Assembly: GCF_002443255.2 (NCBI RefSeq)
Contig: NW_019211455.1
Location: forward strand, 14,602,440-14,666,439
Direction: 5' to 3'
DNA from: Varroa destructor
Lineage: Eukaryota; Arthropoda; Arachnida; Mesostigmata; Varroidae
DNA: 64,000 bases
A model generated the notes under the pieces. That model made no database searches and was not told where the DNA came from. It saw only the letters and a program-made list of their open reading frames with translations. Every line of letters begins with the position of its first letter. Position 1 is the stretch's first letter. Position numbers and translations under genes: made by a program. Below, in pieces: positions 13,033 through 26,500 of the stretch.

Positions 13033-13073
13033 TCATAGCCCATTTAAGCAGAGGATGCTTAAATGGACTATGG
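13033..13073. repeat. 18-bp imperfect inverted repeat with 5-nt loop
   Basis: The left arm 13033-13050 and right arm 13056-13073 are reverse complements at 16 of 18 positions, around the loop gagga. If it lies in the CAS 3' untranslated region, the transcript would fold into a stable hairpin. Confidence 0.8.
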
Positions 13074-15946
13074 AACTGCACGAAATGTGAGTGGGTGTAA
13101 TTGTAGAACCTAGCCTTAAGGATATGACTAAGCGGTAACTTGTAGTTGCAACATGTGAATCAGTGCAATTATCTGAAGCTCCTGTAAATTATGTCGAAAA
13201 GAACAGATCATAAAGTATGTTTATGTAGAGACGCAAGTGAAATAGATCGGAAGTGTTGCAACCGGTATAAATAGATCTTACTGGACAATGCTAATGAATT
13301 GTCGTTTAAGAAAATCAGTTACAAGACAAAACAACAGACAACCCCCTGACGAGCCAGGTATCTAACACAATGTCAAGCGTCCTTGTTCTATTATAGTATT
13401 CCATTGGGCAGACACAAATTTCCCCAGGTATTAAAACATTATATTAATATTAATGAAACTTAAAAACGGGGTTGTTTGAGAAGCTAGAAAGGTTATCGAC
13501 AATTGCTAAATGATAGGCAATTGCCGCGATAGTTCAAAGGTCAATGTGAGCCGAACTGAGTCCGGGCACTTCAACAACGAAACACGTGAATATGAAGATA
13601 GCCTGAATGCTTTCGATATATCTAGTCAATAAGTACCATGTCGAAGTTAATCCTTACAAACCATTCAGTCACAGTAAAATCAGTGTCAACAACGTTGTAT
13701 TTAAAAAATAGGATAAAATCGTCTGCGGAGCTGACTGAATACGCGAGGCATTTCGAAATACGCGCGAAGCATTAGTCGGAAAGATACCAGAGGGTTCATT
13801 CGAGGAACCCCCGGTTGCCTAAACCATCGTCGTAAGTTTTGTTCATGATGTGAGTCTCCCGATGGAACTGCTGAAATACATACAGCGTTAACTTATATGT
13901 ATTCGTTGGTTCTACTTGTAAATGGATCTTGAGGATTACATGTTGCTTTCAACACGTTCTGCTATCCATGAATTAGAAGAGATTTCTGCTCGGCTATTGT
14001 CCTTAATTCTAAACGTTTCCCACTTACCAATCGCAATCGCTCCTCTGAACATTAACTCACCCGAGACGCTACGGCGTCAGTAACGTGAAGTGCCCGGAAT
14101 CCAATGGTGGAAACAGGACGGTATTGGAAGAATTGAATGTTTCACCATTGGAAGGCCAGCGGTAGGTTATCACCGTCGTGCGTGTACAATATTGCCGTGT
14201 GTATATGAGTCGAATGAGCGACGTGGATATGAGATGAATGAAACGTACGTAACAAGAGTGTGTGGTCACTGGTAAATAGCACAACTCGATAATGATAGTA
14301 ATAACTACATTAACAATAATATTATGTAAACACAACTTGAGCGAAGGGAAGATGGAGTAGACGAAGGAGAAATAAAGTATCACTGCTAATGTACAAAGTC
14401 ATAATAAAAATCGTGCCATCATTATACGAATACATTTAGCGCCTTAGGCCAATTTTAAACGTATAAGGACGAACAACTAATTATTCTGGGAGAACTGGCC
14501 GAGACATGGAAGTCTTTGCTTGTTATCACATTTAAAACATTAATGCTAGCGGATCCGTTTGTCTTCAACTTAATATGTTCTGAGTTTTTGCCAGTTGCAG
14601 TTTTCCCGCTACCCTGTTGAACCAGTCAGTAAATCCTATTTCGTTGCTCGAACTATTCCGTTACATTGCTTGTTATCCGAGTAACCTGGGTGATGCTATA
14701 CACAAAAAAGGTTATTTAACCAACTTTTGTGAGGAACATTAACTTTTGCGGCACGTGTTCTAAAGTTTAACTGGACTATCGTGAACCGTAACGGCTTCTC
14801 AGAGTACTAGTCAGAGATTTAACGTGCATCTTTCCGCGGCTTTTTAGAGTGAAGGATGTGCTGGCCGTAAACGATGAGAAGAAACGTGGTAAACATCTAT
14901 CAGGCCCGTTGACATCGACCTAACACCTATTTCAACCCAGTCTTACTTAAAATAAACCCCTTCGTCAACAATGTTGTATTTGAACATAGCTTATATAGAT
15001 TCCCAGGAACCTGGCCGAAAACTACCCCGGAATCTATTAAAGTATTACCCCGGGCTGTCCTACTTTTGGAATAGCTTGCAGATACACTTGTACAAAGCAT
15101 GGTTGAAATTTCCACTTGTTTCCCCGGGGAGTCGAAAATACCAAGTGTATATAAGTACCGGAGGTTGATGCGTAAAGCATTTTTATGAAAACTGAGGAGT
15201 TACGTCTAAGTAGTTGCTTAAAAAGAACTTATAAACAAAGGTTCACTATGAGGGTGACCTAAAAGTCTATTTCGAAGCCTAAAAAAGGTGAGGCAGAAAT
15301 GCGCTGCGACCTGCAGTTGATCTCGTTTCGTCCTGCACCAAAATGTTACTATCTATATCAAAAAGCTATTTGAGATGACGCACTTTTTGCATTAATATGT
15401 GCGAGAAGTCCAGTTGAGTCATCGTTCAAAGACCCTGGGATCGCTTTGCCAAAAGCGGTAAGACCTGCTGGTGTATTCATTTAAATTAAAGTACGCTGTT
15501 CTCTATTAGCGTTCACAACATGTTAGCATGTATTTCTTACGGAAGACAGCCATTGCGAATAATGGCTTTCCATAGCGCAGATCACAAAGGACAAAAGGAC
15601 TCTTCTTAAATAATGAGCTTTTGTATTGTTCTTTATGTAACCCGAAAGATATTACAGTGAAACAAATAGACAGAATTTCGCTCTGAATAAAAATGACCAT
15701 TAAAGCGTATTAAAAAGGATACCTTTATCTGCACTGCTGTGCGTATTTAGCTGTATGTTTTATAGGTAGGATAAATTGTACCAATGACAACCTATGTAGG
15801 ACGGCACACTTTCATGGTATGAGCTCTATTATGTTTAAAATAATGGCTTAATAAATAACAAGTGTCTCCGATCAAAGTGGAATATTTTGGTCTAGAATTA
15901 AACATTTATCCCCACCGTAGCACACCTGACTATACATTCCTTGTTG

Positions 15947-15952
15947 TTTATT
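15947..15952 (-). other. AATAAA polyadenylation signal for the Gly/Tyr-rich gene
   Basis: TTTATT on the plus strand reads AATAAA on the minus strand, 117 bases beyond the stop codon. Confidence 0.5.
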
Positions 15953-16068
15953 TCTGTTATGATAAATCCGAAACTTAATCAGAGTCCCTGAAGCGTTCTT
16001 ATTAGGGTAAATCCTCGTGGTCAATCATCGTTAGTAGCATCTTCTCTACTTCTTGATACTTCAAGATA

Positions 16069-16518
16069 CTACTTCTTGTAATAAGCGTGCCCATATCCTG
16101 GGCTAGCATGTCCTAAACTATACCCGTAGTCTTTTCCATAATTAATCCCGTACGCGTACGGAATACCATGTGCACCATAACTTAACGGAATATAACCGTA
16201 AGTATTGTAAAGTCCAGGTGGAGGGTAACTAGCGTGGCTAAACCCTAGCACGCAGGCTACGAGCACAACGAGTACACTCTGCAAGCAAACATTCGCAAAA
16301 CATGCAAGTTAGTACGACGTACCTATGGATAGGGTGCAGGCTGTAGAATAAAGCGGGTCAATAGGATGTTTTGTATAATTATGAGCTCGCCGAAAACACC
16401 TAAGAAATTTTGTTGCCTAATTTCCTGTACTTTGTGAATGCATAGATACAAACTTAAGCACGTTCACGTATACCATATTTGTAGAAACATTTTAAGCACT
16501 TACAGCGATTGTGGTCAT
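16069..16518 (-). CDS. small secreted Gly/Tyr-rich protein, two exons
   Basis: Exon one is 15 nt (16518-16504), ATGACCACAATCGCT followed by gtaagt. Exon two runs from 16278 to the stop at 16069 after a tttgcttgcag acceptor. The joined product is 75 residues: MTTIA, then a hydrophobic core SVLVVLVACVLGFSHA forming a clean signal peptide, then a mature chain of about 54 residues rich in Tyr, Gly, Pro, His and Ala (PPPGLYNTYGYIPLSYG and repeated YG/GY), ending YYKK. Composition resembles short Gly-Tyr structural proteins of arthropod cuticle, eggshell or silk, but no chitin-binding domain is present. A function beyond 'structural, extracellular' is inference. The second exon has no ATG of its own, which is why the upstream micro-exon is needed. 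Confidence 0.72.
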
Positions 16519-16537
16519 GTTGAATTTGTTATTGGGC

Positions 16538-16584
16538 TACTGACGATGTAACTCGGTGTAACTTCTATAGCTGAAGTTTAAATA
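16538..16584 (-). promoter_or_regulatory. possible core promoter of the Gly/Tyr-rich gene
   Basis: On the minus strand TATTTAAA (16584-16577) precedes a TCAGT initiator (16542-16538), then ATG at 16518. The TATA-to-initiator distance of about 44 bases is longer than the usual 30, so the pairing is tentative. Confidence 0.3.
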
Positions 16585-17992
16585 GCAATGATTTCTGGAA
16601 AGGAGGATTGGTGCGAGACGACAAATTATTATAGCTACCATTCTTAATACCTGGACAGGGCAGATATTTTTCGCTAAAAAACGACTAAAATATCGTGACT
16701 GTAGAGCGTATACTTGTTAACGAAATTTGGAATTTTGTTCAAGACGCTTGTGGGACAAAAAAGGGAAATTTGTCGATAACGATCAAATGCTTATGATAGA
16801 CCACGTTAGACCATAATAAAGAAGGCTGACGGAGCTTTGACGAAAGTGCTATAATGTATCGGCTGTCAGCGCAGACGTAGCTGTCTTATGAATCACACGA
16901 CACAGGGAGAACTCGGTATCAGCGCTAATGGCGTTGCGGGCCAGACTGGAGGCATTCCATCATGCCATTCGACCTCTTTAGAAATCATACGATCCATATG
17001 TTTAGTCAGATACAGTTTCATTCTCTGCGGAAACGATGAAAAGGTGTTTGTTTGTTGGCCACTCGAGACTTCCACTTTATTTTATAGGAGAATCGTGGGC
17101 GATAAGTGGATAAGACATTTGAAGATTAAAAACTTGCATGCTGTCTTATCTAGCATGAGCGTTTCTTCAACTTTTGTTCCAACACACGCGCACTGTTTTG
17201 ATATCTAAAGATAATATAAAGTTTAAATGAACATCCGCCATATGGGGTACGCAGTAAGGCAAATTATCCTATGTTGGCAGGTTACCAATATTCTTTTTGC
17301 TATATGTTTTTTTGTGATATATTTAGACATCTCCTTTATGATTTACTAGTACGATTTGTATAAATAACTATAAAATAAACCGTTCTTTTAGTCTGTATCG
17401 ACTTTCTGTACAAGATTTTGAGTTGTCTTAAAGCTGTATTTGAATGCATTGTCAGACGAATAAGTTATTATTTGAGCCTGTTTATTAAAAGGTAAAACCT
17501 ACGGTATACGGTTTGAATATTGGATGAGGGATATAGTTTAAAAACAGTTGAAGTATTCAATAGTAAAGCTTTTAAGTCGGTTTGTATTTTTTAAAAACAA
17601 TTACGATATTTAAGTCGTCAATTTCTGGTGTCTTTTCCAAGCTTCTCCTCGATTCGAGTCCGTTCGCATAATAAAATATGAATTTTTAGATTAAATTTTT
17701 TCACGGCGATCCCCTAGTAAAAAAAACTATACCTTTTTTTAACGTTTTGTAGAAAGGAAAGGTGAAACTTTATTTAGAATTCCATAGGTCATTCTAGATG
17801 TTGACCCAAGTTTTGCGTCCTCTGAGATACGTCTTTTTTCCATCGTTATCAAGTAAATTACATTATCCGTGCACGTGTCTTCAGAACAAGGAAGACATAT
17901 TGCGCATAACATTACTAATTTAAAATCATCAAACTTCGGTTAATTTCCCATCGGCGTGGATAATGTTTTGAGCACAGTATGCGCACTGTATT

Positions 17993-18015
17993 AATATATA
18001 TATATATATATATAT
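17993..18015. repeat. (AT)n microsatellite
   Basis: About 23 bases of alternating A and T in intergenic sequence. Confidence 0.9.
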
Positions 18016-20083
18016 GTTTAATACAACGAACGAGCTTCGCTAATTTGCTAGACTGCCTTTACACTCCCCTAGCAACTGATTTGACTTCGGCTTTACATTT
18101 CGGCAATGCTTACCTACTCTTGTTTTCTACGGGAACAATGATTTCAAATGTCGACTTATCACTGCCGTTATTGCTGACAGTCGAACACCACAATGCTGGA
18201 CTACGGAAAAATTGGTCCCTAAAATATAGGTTCTGGCAATGGGTTAAGTCATGATTTGGGCAAACATAGGGATATATATATAATGAGAACAACATAAAAC
18301 GATTGGTATGCCTTTCAGCGAAATACTAGCGTAAAGTGCTCCGTCGTTAAACGTTGAAGAAGAAATTGGATGGACTATTTTACCGTTAACAGAATATGCC
18401 CCTGAAACAAAATGAAACAAGGTACAAGCGAAAAAAGGCAGCCATGCACTGAAGCGGAACTTTGGGTCTCAGAAGAAATCCTGTGTTTTTACTTTCATCC
18501 GCAAAAAAATACATAACAGAAAAAGTTTCCCTCTTCCAAACACGTACACCACACTAGAGTTTGCAGGATGGCCATACTGCGTCATTATGGAAGATATGAT
18601 TGCAGCCGTTCTATGAAAGTAGCAGAATGGTACTTTCTTCTTTGCTTCGCGTATAGCCGGCAAGAACGTATAAATATTATGTTTTTTGAGATTCTACTAT
18701 CGGCTCGCCGGCGTTCGCTATGGTAGACGCTTACTGGTCGTACTAAAAAAAGGACTAGCATTCCCTGCGACGTCAACTGCGGGCTGTGTCCTTTCTTCTC
18801 ATAATAAGCTATATACTTTAAAAAATAATTAGTCGAAACTTATTATAAAAATATCATCATTACTAGCAACGGATTGACGGAATACGATGACAACTGAAAG
18901 TATTTTTCTATTATTCTAGTTAGAGGGACGAAGGAATATAGCAGTGGCATGATGTCCCGCTGAGCAAAGCTGGTGGAGAGTGAAGGCTCGACAGCCACCT
19001 AATACATATGAAATAACTTGCCCAAAAAGAGATCCAAAACATATGTATTATAATCAGAAATAGACAAGCGGTTAAGCGGAACCCAGTTGAAATGCTGACA
19101 TCGCGGTCCAAGGTCAATAATAAGGAGGTCTTACGCACCGGGACTGGAGGTCGCAGGCACTGCAGAAGTTGTTCATGTCTGCGGCGGGAATTGTCTGGCT
19201 CAATATGGAAATTCCCTCGGAAAACCTCATAACGAGCGCATGCTATGGAGTAAAAAGATAGTCTTACGTCGGGAATCGTCCAGTTTTAATACTTTTTGTA
19301 TAGCGTTTCAATGAATATTCTTTTAATTTAAAAACGTCAGGAAATGGTTTAACTGCTAGTGATTTTTCGTAATCCGTCTTAGAGTGAAAGACCTGAAAGA
19401 GTCAGAAAAAACAAGTTGATCATATATAGGTTTTCTCCTTTGTTCAACAATTTTTGAAGTACCCAGACAAACCTCATGCAGGATGACCTTCCAGCATGTT
19501 GTTATCCGTTATTTGAAAAGGGATACACTAGAGCTTGAAAGTTACGATTACACGAAAGGTAACATATCAATAATATGGCTTCAACAGCTCCCAAAGACGG
19601 ACAAAAAGTCGCAACGAAGTAGCACGAAAACAAGAACCTACCCTTGATCAGGAGCAGAAAACGCTGTAACTTCGGCGAATTCTACTGGAACTGAAAAGCC
19701 TTAGCTGAAGTTTTATTCTACGACGGCGACTTGGCGAAGTACTTAATATGTGAGCAAATGTGGTTCGATATCTGCAAACGAATTTAGCAGGTGAAGCTCA
19801 TAAAAATAAGAATTAGAAGTCGGTGCTTTCCATTAAAATGAACTTTTAATGAATATCATATTTGGTAAAATGTTTGTAGCTGGCCCAAATGAACATTTAC
19901 GATTAAGAAGCAAATAGATATACAAACAGCTAAAGGGAATAGAAAAATCTTTATCAGTTTATTTTTTCCTTAATTATTAGTGTATTTCTACTTACCTTTT
20001 TGTAGAATGCTCAGTATATTTGTGTAAGGCTTGTAATGGTTGACCCCATTCCTTTTTTTCGCAATTCGAAAATTGCTTTTTCA

Positions 20084-20139
20084 GGAGAAAGAACAGACAT
20101 TGCCACTCCAAATGGTGAAGTTCTGTCTGTTCTTTTGCC
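20084..20139. repeat. hairpin with perfect 12-bp arms (miRNA-like size)
   Basis: AAAGAACAGACA at 20088-20099 is an exact reverse complement of TGTCTGTTCTTT at 20124-20135. Pairing extends outward through a G-U and two G-C pairs, and a CCA/TGG pair inside shortens the loop. The total of about 56 nt is the size of a small pre-miRNA stem. No transcript evidence is available. Confidence 0.75.
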
Positions 20140-23100
20140 GCGCTTACATGTAATATCCTAATAATTAAAAAGATACGTCCTTTCAATATCTCTAATATTT
20201 GAGTTTTATTCATTCTTGTGTACAAACACAACAAATAATCATAAGTAACCTTATCATTGCACTAATTAGAAGCGTATTTAAATATATGCTGTCATTATGG
20301 CAGTTGTTTTGCATGTTATTTTTATGTTTTGCATTATGGCATGCTGTTGTGTGATTTTGCGAAAAAATTGAACAAAAATTCAGAATTTCGGTTAGAAATC
20401 TCAGTCATTCTAAAATATGTGTATAGACAATGAAGGCCGCAGTCCTTGCCCTGGGGACATATCGAATATATTGTGATCGTCGAGGAATTCACGACGTGCG
20501 TGCTACCGTATTTATATACAGTGATAAACGATGCGACGTAAAAATAGATAGGTTCTTATGTGCGATGCGTTCTTCAGTTAAGTACACAAACACAACGTAC
20601 CTGTTATTAGAACTCAACTCTATTGCTATTTAAAAGGAAGATTAATAAGTTATAATGTAGACTAGATTAATCTCTCTGCTATTTCAGTGATAGACGAAAC
20701 AACTAAATAAAGACATCAAATCATAGACGCTAATTCGGATTACCATACGCGATCCAATATGCGTCATAATTTGACTTTATATATACGTACGAGAAAGGTC
20801 AGCGGTGTAATTTCAATAATGACCCGAATATAGAACTTTAAGGCGTTTAATATCAGTAATTTCTTTATGAATTTCGCAGTGAAATAACTGATTCAGTTTG
20901 TAAGGCAACTTAGTGCATAGGTCTAAGTAATCACTGATTTTGCGGCTCTCGCTAACGGTAAGTTCCAAAGGTTTCCTGGCTTAAAAACTGTACATTCAAC
21001 TATAGTTACCTTAATCAATTTCTGTGTACAGTCACCTTTTGTTTGCGATAGGCTAGTTACAAAATGATATCAATGCTAATAGGTATCAGGTCAGTACATT
21101 AATATACTCATGTCGCTTAAGCGATAGTTCTGGCCTGGCGTCACAAATTACAATTAAAACATCATAAATTATACTACATGAACGAGTCAAACAGCAACAC
21201 GACAGCAGAATTCTCGTAATCCATCCAGCTGCATGTGTACATATGTATGGGATGGTTGATACAATGGTTTAGATTCGCCAAACTACGACGTATTTTTTGC
21301 ACTAGCATCCAGATGTAACCGAAAATAAGACAAGCACGATAAATAGGACCCGCGCACTCGGCAAAATTTTTGTTGGAAGCTAGGCTCCAGAAGCGCTTTT
21401 TGAATGCGTCGAAGTAGTAGGATTAACAAGACATACTGATGCATCTATTAAACGTTAGTGTCTATATTATTTTAGCTACAGACATCTGACGATTTTCACC
21501 CACAAACTTGCAACGAACACCTTTTATATTTTTCCTCTCAAAAAGTTTACTATTTGATCTCAGCATGTTTCATAACATCTGACGTCTATTTAGTTATAAG
21601 CAACGGTGATGCTATTTGCATACTTGCTGTCTCCCACTACGAGGTAATTATTTACCATTGGTAGTCGTTAAGCCGGGTTTAATAAATACAAAGTTCGTTA
21701 TATCAGCTTTTCCATTTTATACATGTAGTGCTTATAGTAATAGGTGATTTGTGATTATTCAACACGTGTTCTGTCAGCTTAGAGCAACTTCCATAGCATG
21801 ACTTAAAAGTACCAAAAAAGCGTTCCCTTAAATGTATCTGACTTATTGCGCTGCGATAATTACGACTGCACAATAAAACTTGATCATCTATTATCATTGT
21901 TCACAACATTTATCACAGTGAATAAGCTATCAAAACGCACTAATGCCATTAAAAGGTCATAGTAACTCTGTTAACTTTGGTATTTACTTATTTAGCTGAA
22001 TGATTCCTATGCAATTAGTGGACACCGGGTCCAATGAGTCGTTGATTTTAGCCAGACGTAAGCATACGTTGGGTCACTATTGTTTTGCTTTGCATCTTTC
22101 CGCAGGGTAGAATAGCGCCATTTTTTTCATAGGCTTTTCAAAAAGCTTGAAATTGACAAAAATATGTAACTTTAGATTAATGGTATATTAATAGAATAAT
22201 TTTTTCAGCAGAGGTTATTTGCTTCAAAGGCGCTCACCGATGATTTCTGGAGCCGTACACTAAGGCCTAGTAAATTCCCACGATGTTACAAGTGAATTTA
22301 AAGCGCACAACGATAATAATATGATCATTTAACTAGCACAGCTTTCGTATGCTGGTATCCGCTTTACTGAAGCGAAAAGTTAACAAATAATTTATTAATT
22401 TTTATGTTATCTACGTAGCCATTGCCAGAAAACACTATGATTATTATTTGATGTTTCACAAATTGTTCTAGCTCTGATGTATAAATATAGATATTTTGTA
22501 ATTACATATATTGATTACTTATATGTTTTTCTAAATGTTCCAGCAATGCATTACTAATAACTTGTAAATTATTATTGTAAAGGATCCATATATGATAGTC
22601 ATGTTACGCCAATTCAGTGTTGGAAAGTACTAGTTACCTTTGTGTCAACTGGAAGCTCTTAAAAGACGTGTGTTTTGACTTGTCTACAATTAATCGTTTA
22701 CATACAGGTACAGTAACTCATACAAATCACAGTGCACGTAATACGTGTCATGCAGCGCCCCACTCCCTGTTTAATATACGAAGCCCGTTCTATGTTGAAG
22801 CTCCCGCTAGCATATCGATTCTGCGACAGACTGTTCAGACTGCCAGTTACTGCATATGTACCAACGGGATCGATGATCTGATTCAACGCGCTGCCGCCAG
22901 TTGGACACTTAAACGCTGAGAAAAGTATTGCTATTTCAGCATAGTCAAAGGCAATATTTATACTTATATCACACTTTCGTTTTTCCGGGGTGTAAATTAG
23001 TTCAAGTTGCTCTTTGGGTATCTATCTAAATTTGTGTGTGTGTGTGGATGTGTTAATCTTGTACGGATTCTTATTAGCCGATATTCAAACATTTCTCTAC

Positions 23101-23483
23101 AGTTTACGTTATAGCCCACTTAATCGTAACTATGCGATATATCGTGCTTATTTCATTGCAGGGACAAACCGCCGCACGACAACCGTTATACGGGCATTCC
23201 TCGTAAGCATATGTTTTTCTATAGACATTACCTTGTCATTCGTCGTGTTGTTGCGAGCTTTTTGCCTGGATATGCTACAGTATAGGGTAAGACGCTTCGT
23301 CTTCGTGGAGGCTTGCCATTGGAATCCCCTAAAATCGCTGAGAAGGTAGTTGGTGCAGTTGTGGCTGAACTGCTTGGGGTCTGAGTCGGCACTGAAATTT
23401 TCCTTTTCCATCTCTCCAGTTTTCGCTTACCGATACTACAGCAAGAAAGGATCTCCTGGGAAACGGTGGTGCTATTTGTTGTC

Positions 23484-23517
23484 TACATAAATGGCGGTCG
23501 ACGGTTTTCACCTCAGT
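23484..23517 (+). promoter_or_regulatory. probable core promoter of the Pro/His-rich secreted gene
   Basis: A TATA-like TACATAAATG (23484-23493) lies about 29 bases before a TCAGT arthropod initiator (23513-23517). A second TCAGT is at 23532. The ATG of the micro-exon follows at 23548, giving a 5' untranslated leader of about 33 bases. Confidence 0.4.
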
Positions 23518-23547
23518 GTTTGGTGTAAGCGTCAGTGAACACCAAGG

Positions 23548-26500
23548 ATGAGGGTGTCGATAAAGGTACGATGAATTGACTTATTACTTTAAGATGCTAT
23601 GTTCTGAACCAGTGTTGGAGAAGTGTCTAACGGACCAGACAGAACGGATACTTATGTAGAGAAGTGCCTGCTGTTATTGTGCTGTGTATGGATGCCCCTG
23701 AGGATACTCCTGAAGTTGTTTGAGACAAACCCTCGTAGATAATGCGATTAGCGATATTTACAGTGTATATGAAAACAATAAAGCCGAAAAAAACTAATAG
23801 CCATATGGTAGTACCTTAATAACTTAATGTATGACAAGGAATTGGGTACCTCAATATAATGATGTGTAGTCGCCATATAACTAGTACTATCAAGTGTTCC
23901 TCTAGTAAACCATCCACGGGGCAACAAATTCTTCTGTAAGGTTTATATAGATTTTAGGAAAATGTTTTTGCACGCTGTCTGGTTCACCGGGAGGCCATTT
24001 CCAAAAGGCGAACGTAACAACCAAATACCAATTTCAGGAAGTACTATTCTTAGTGGCTCTGATAGTCACACACGATCGCATCGCCTCGGCTTCTGGTCAG
24101 CCAGTTTCTCACGAGGAAACATCGCAAGAAGAAGAAATCTCTGCACCCGGCGAATTTCCACTTTCGCCTTTGTCTTCATCTTCAGATGACATTAGCGATC
24201 TCAAGCGCCAAAACCTTGTCAAAGTTCGAAATGAACATCGTAAAATTGACGAACACATCGATCGCAAGTCGTCGGAGAGCATTCACGCAGCTGCTTACCT
24301 TCCTCCACCAACGACCGTTGTTCAAACCGTTCACACGCGGCCAGCTGTCGTAGCGGCCCCGCCTGTTCTGGTTGCCCCTCCGACGGTGATCGTGCCGGAG
24401 CCTTCAGTTGTCGTGGCTCCGACGCAACTTCCTGTTGGGCCCCTTCATCCAGTTCCTGTACAGCCGCTATATCGACCAAAGCCAGGGGTAGTACCCGTTG
24501 CGCCAATTCATCGAAACCATTTTCTGCCACCAGTTCCTGTTGCTGCTGCTCCTGTGGCACCGCTACTTAGTCCCTTATCTTCTCCTGTGGGGCACATTGG
24601 TGCTCCGGTGCGACCAACTATACACGTCCCGCATCGTCAGCTGCACATCAACGGACCTGCAGCCCCACCTGCACTTGTAGCACCACCACCACCACCACCG
24701 TCACCGCTGCCTCCGCATTTCTCTCATATTATTCCAGTAGCACCTGCCCCCATATTGGCTCGTCCACCTGTTCCGATTCACCGGCCCATACCACCGCCGC
24801 CGATATTTATCCATAAAGTACGACCATATATAACCCATATATTATCGTTCAAGTCAATAGGCGTAAGACCAGATTTAATATAACTGGATTGTGATTCGAT
24901 TTAACTTTGAGGAGAACATTTGCGGTGAACAAAATTGGCGATTTTTCTCGGTACAGTTAGGGTATATGGTGTTCATTTGAGCAGAGTATTGCGTTGAGTA
25001 TATAGACTGGCCAGAAAAATATATATACGTAAACACCAGTCCCTGAAAAAGAAGACAGCCACCTTATTTTATAATTAATCTAATTTATCATTGCAGTCTC
25101 TGAAGTATTTTTATATTTATAAGTTTAGATTATAACTTTGGTATTGTTGTCAAAGAACATCTCCTTTACTTACACTTCCATCCCAGGTGATTCAGCCGGT
25201 TCCAGTGGCACCTTTACCGCCGACCACAGTCATTGTACACCGACCCGCGCCTTATCCACTGCGTCCACCAACGCAACGCCCCATACTTTTTGAAAAGGTC
25301 CACACGCTTACGGGATGTCAGATACTGGAACCACAAAAACAGGTGTGAAATTAGTGATTATTTTATTATTTACGTAGAACACCGCAGAGCCACGACCTTT
25401 GACAGATTTATCCAGAACAAACAAATCTATGATGATATTGCATGCATACGCTAACGAATATAGCGACCTGCCATTTATATGCCGACTGCACGTCGTAATT
25501 CTGTAAGGCCTGCCCTAGCCCACGTCCAATTGAGTTCGATATATGGAGACATATCGGACGTTTCCAAAAGTGTTTAATCATTAGATGTTTTTTTTTGTGT
25601 TTACAATAGAAAGAGCCTGTAATCGCTCAAGAAATGCCAATGTTAATGATGACAACGACGACGCCCAAACCGAAGCCAGAGCCGATGATGCCGGTCCCAA
25701 TGCCCATGATGTCGAAACCGCACCACCACTTCCACAATGTTTTCAAGTGAGACCTCCTAAATTCTATGCAAGGATGCCCGACGTTTCGGAGTAAAGATTC
25801 AAACATTTTTCCTAGTTTCAAAGACGATGTCAGTATATTTAGTATTGTTTCTTAGTGAGGACTAATATTATAACGCATCCTATGGCTTTCACTTCTCGTT
25901 ACATTAAGTGAGTAATTAAAAACCATAGGCGAGATATCTTATGTAGGAAACAGAACGTGTGATAACTGGGATTCTTCCTTGAAGATTTTTCATATAAGAA
26001 ACTTCCTAATTTTCTAGTATATGCTTGCAAAATTTAACGATCTTATTTAAATAATTGTCGCGTTCATTTATTTAATGAGAGCATCTGCCTCAGTGTTAAA
26101 TTATTTATTACTATTATTATAAAACGTGATTTTCTTATCAAATTTCATTCATATTATAAGCGTTTATGACATTGCACTCTTATTCGATACACAAATAGTT
26201 CCTACCTGTCGTTCTAATGGGACCTTCGCAAAAAACCAACGTAACGAAGGAAAACCATAAGTATATACCATATATAAGTATATATATATATATATATATA
26301 TAAGATATTCCTGTATATGTGAAGGTTCCACGTATTTGCAAACGCTCCAGCGTCTCATTAACAAATGAATTTATATCGTCAATTAGAAGCATTAACTAAA
26401 CCTTTTATGTTGGATTTTTGCACTCGCACTCATTCCCTCTATTCACATAGGTACCCTCTAATGTCACATGATCACCATATCGATACGCACCATCATGCGC

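Larger units (their letters stand above)
12492..16068. other. intergenic region after the CAS gene
   Basis: It contains the presumed CAS 3' untranslated region, an (AT)n run at 12942-12972 and an imperfect hairpin at 13033-13073. I found no clear AATAAA close behind the CAS stop. Open frames here are short and unsupported. Confidence 0.6.
16590..23480. other. long intergenic region, no gene recognised
   Basis: About 6.9 kb of AT-rich sequence with only short overlapping open frames on both strands. It holds an (AT)n run at 17993-18015 and a miRNA-like hairpin at 20084-20139. I see no exon with both good splice sites and a recognisable protein. Confidence 0.6.

Noticed and set aside
24219..24560. 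113-codon minus-strand frame rich in Gln/Glu/Leu
   Set aside because: Antisense to the Pro/Val-rich exon of the 23.5-kb gene; its composition follows from the complementary codons.
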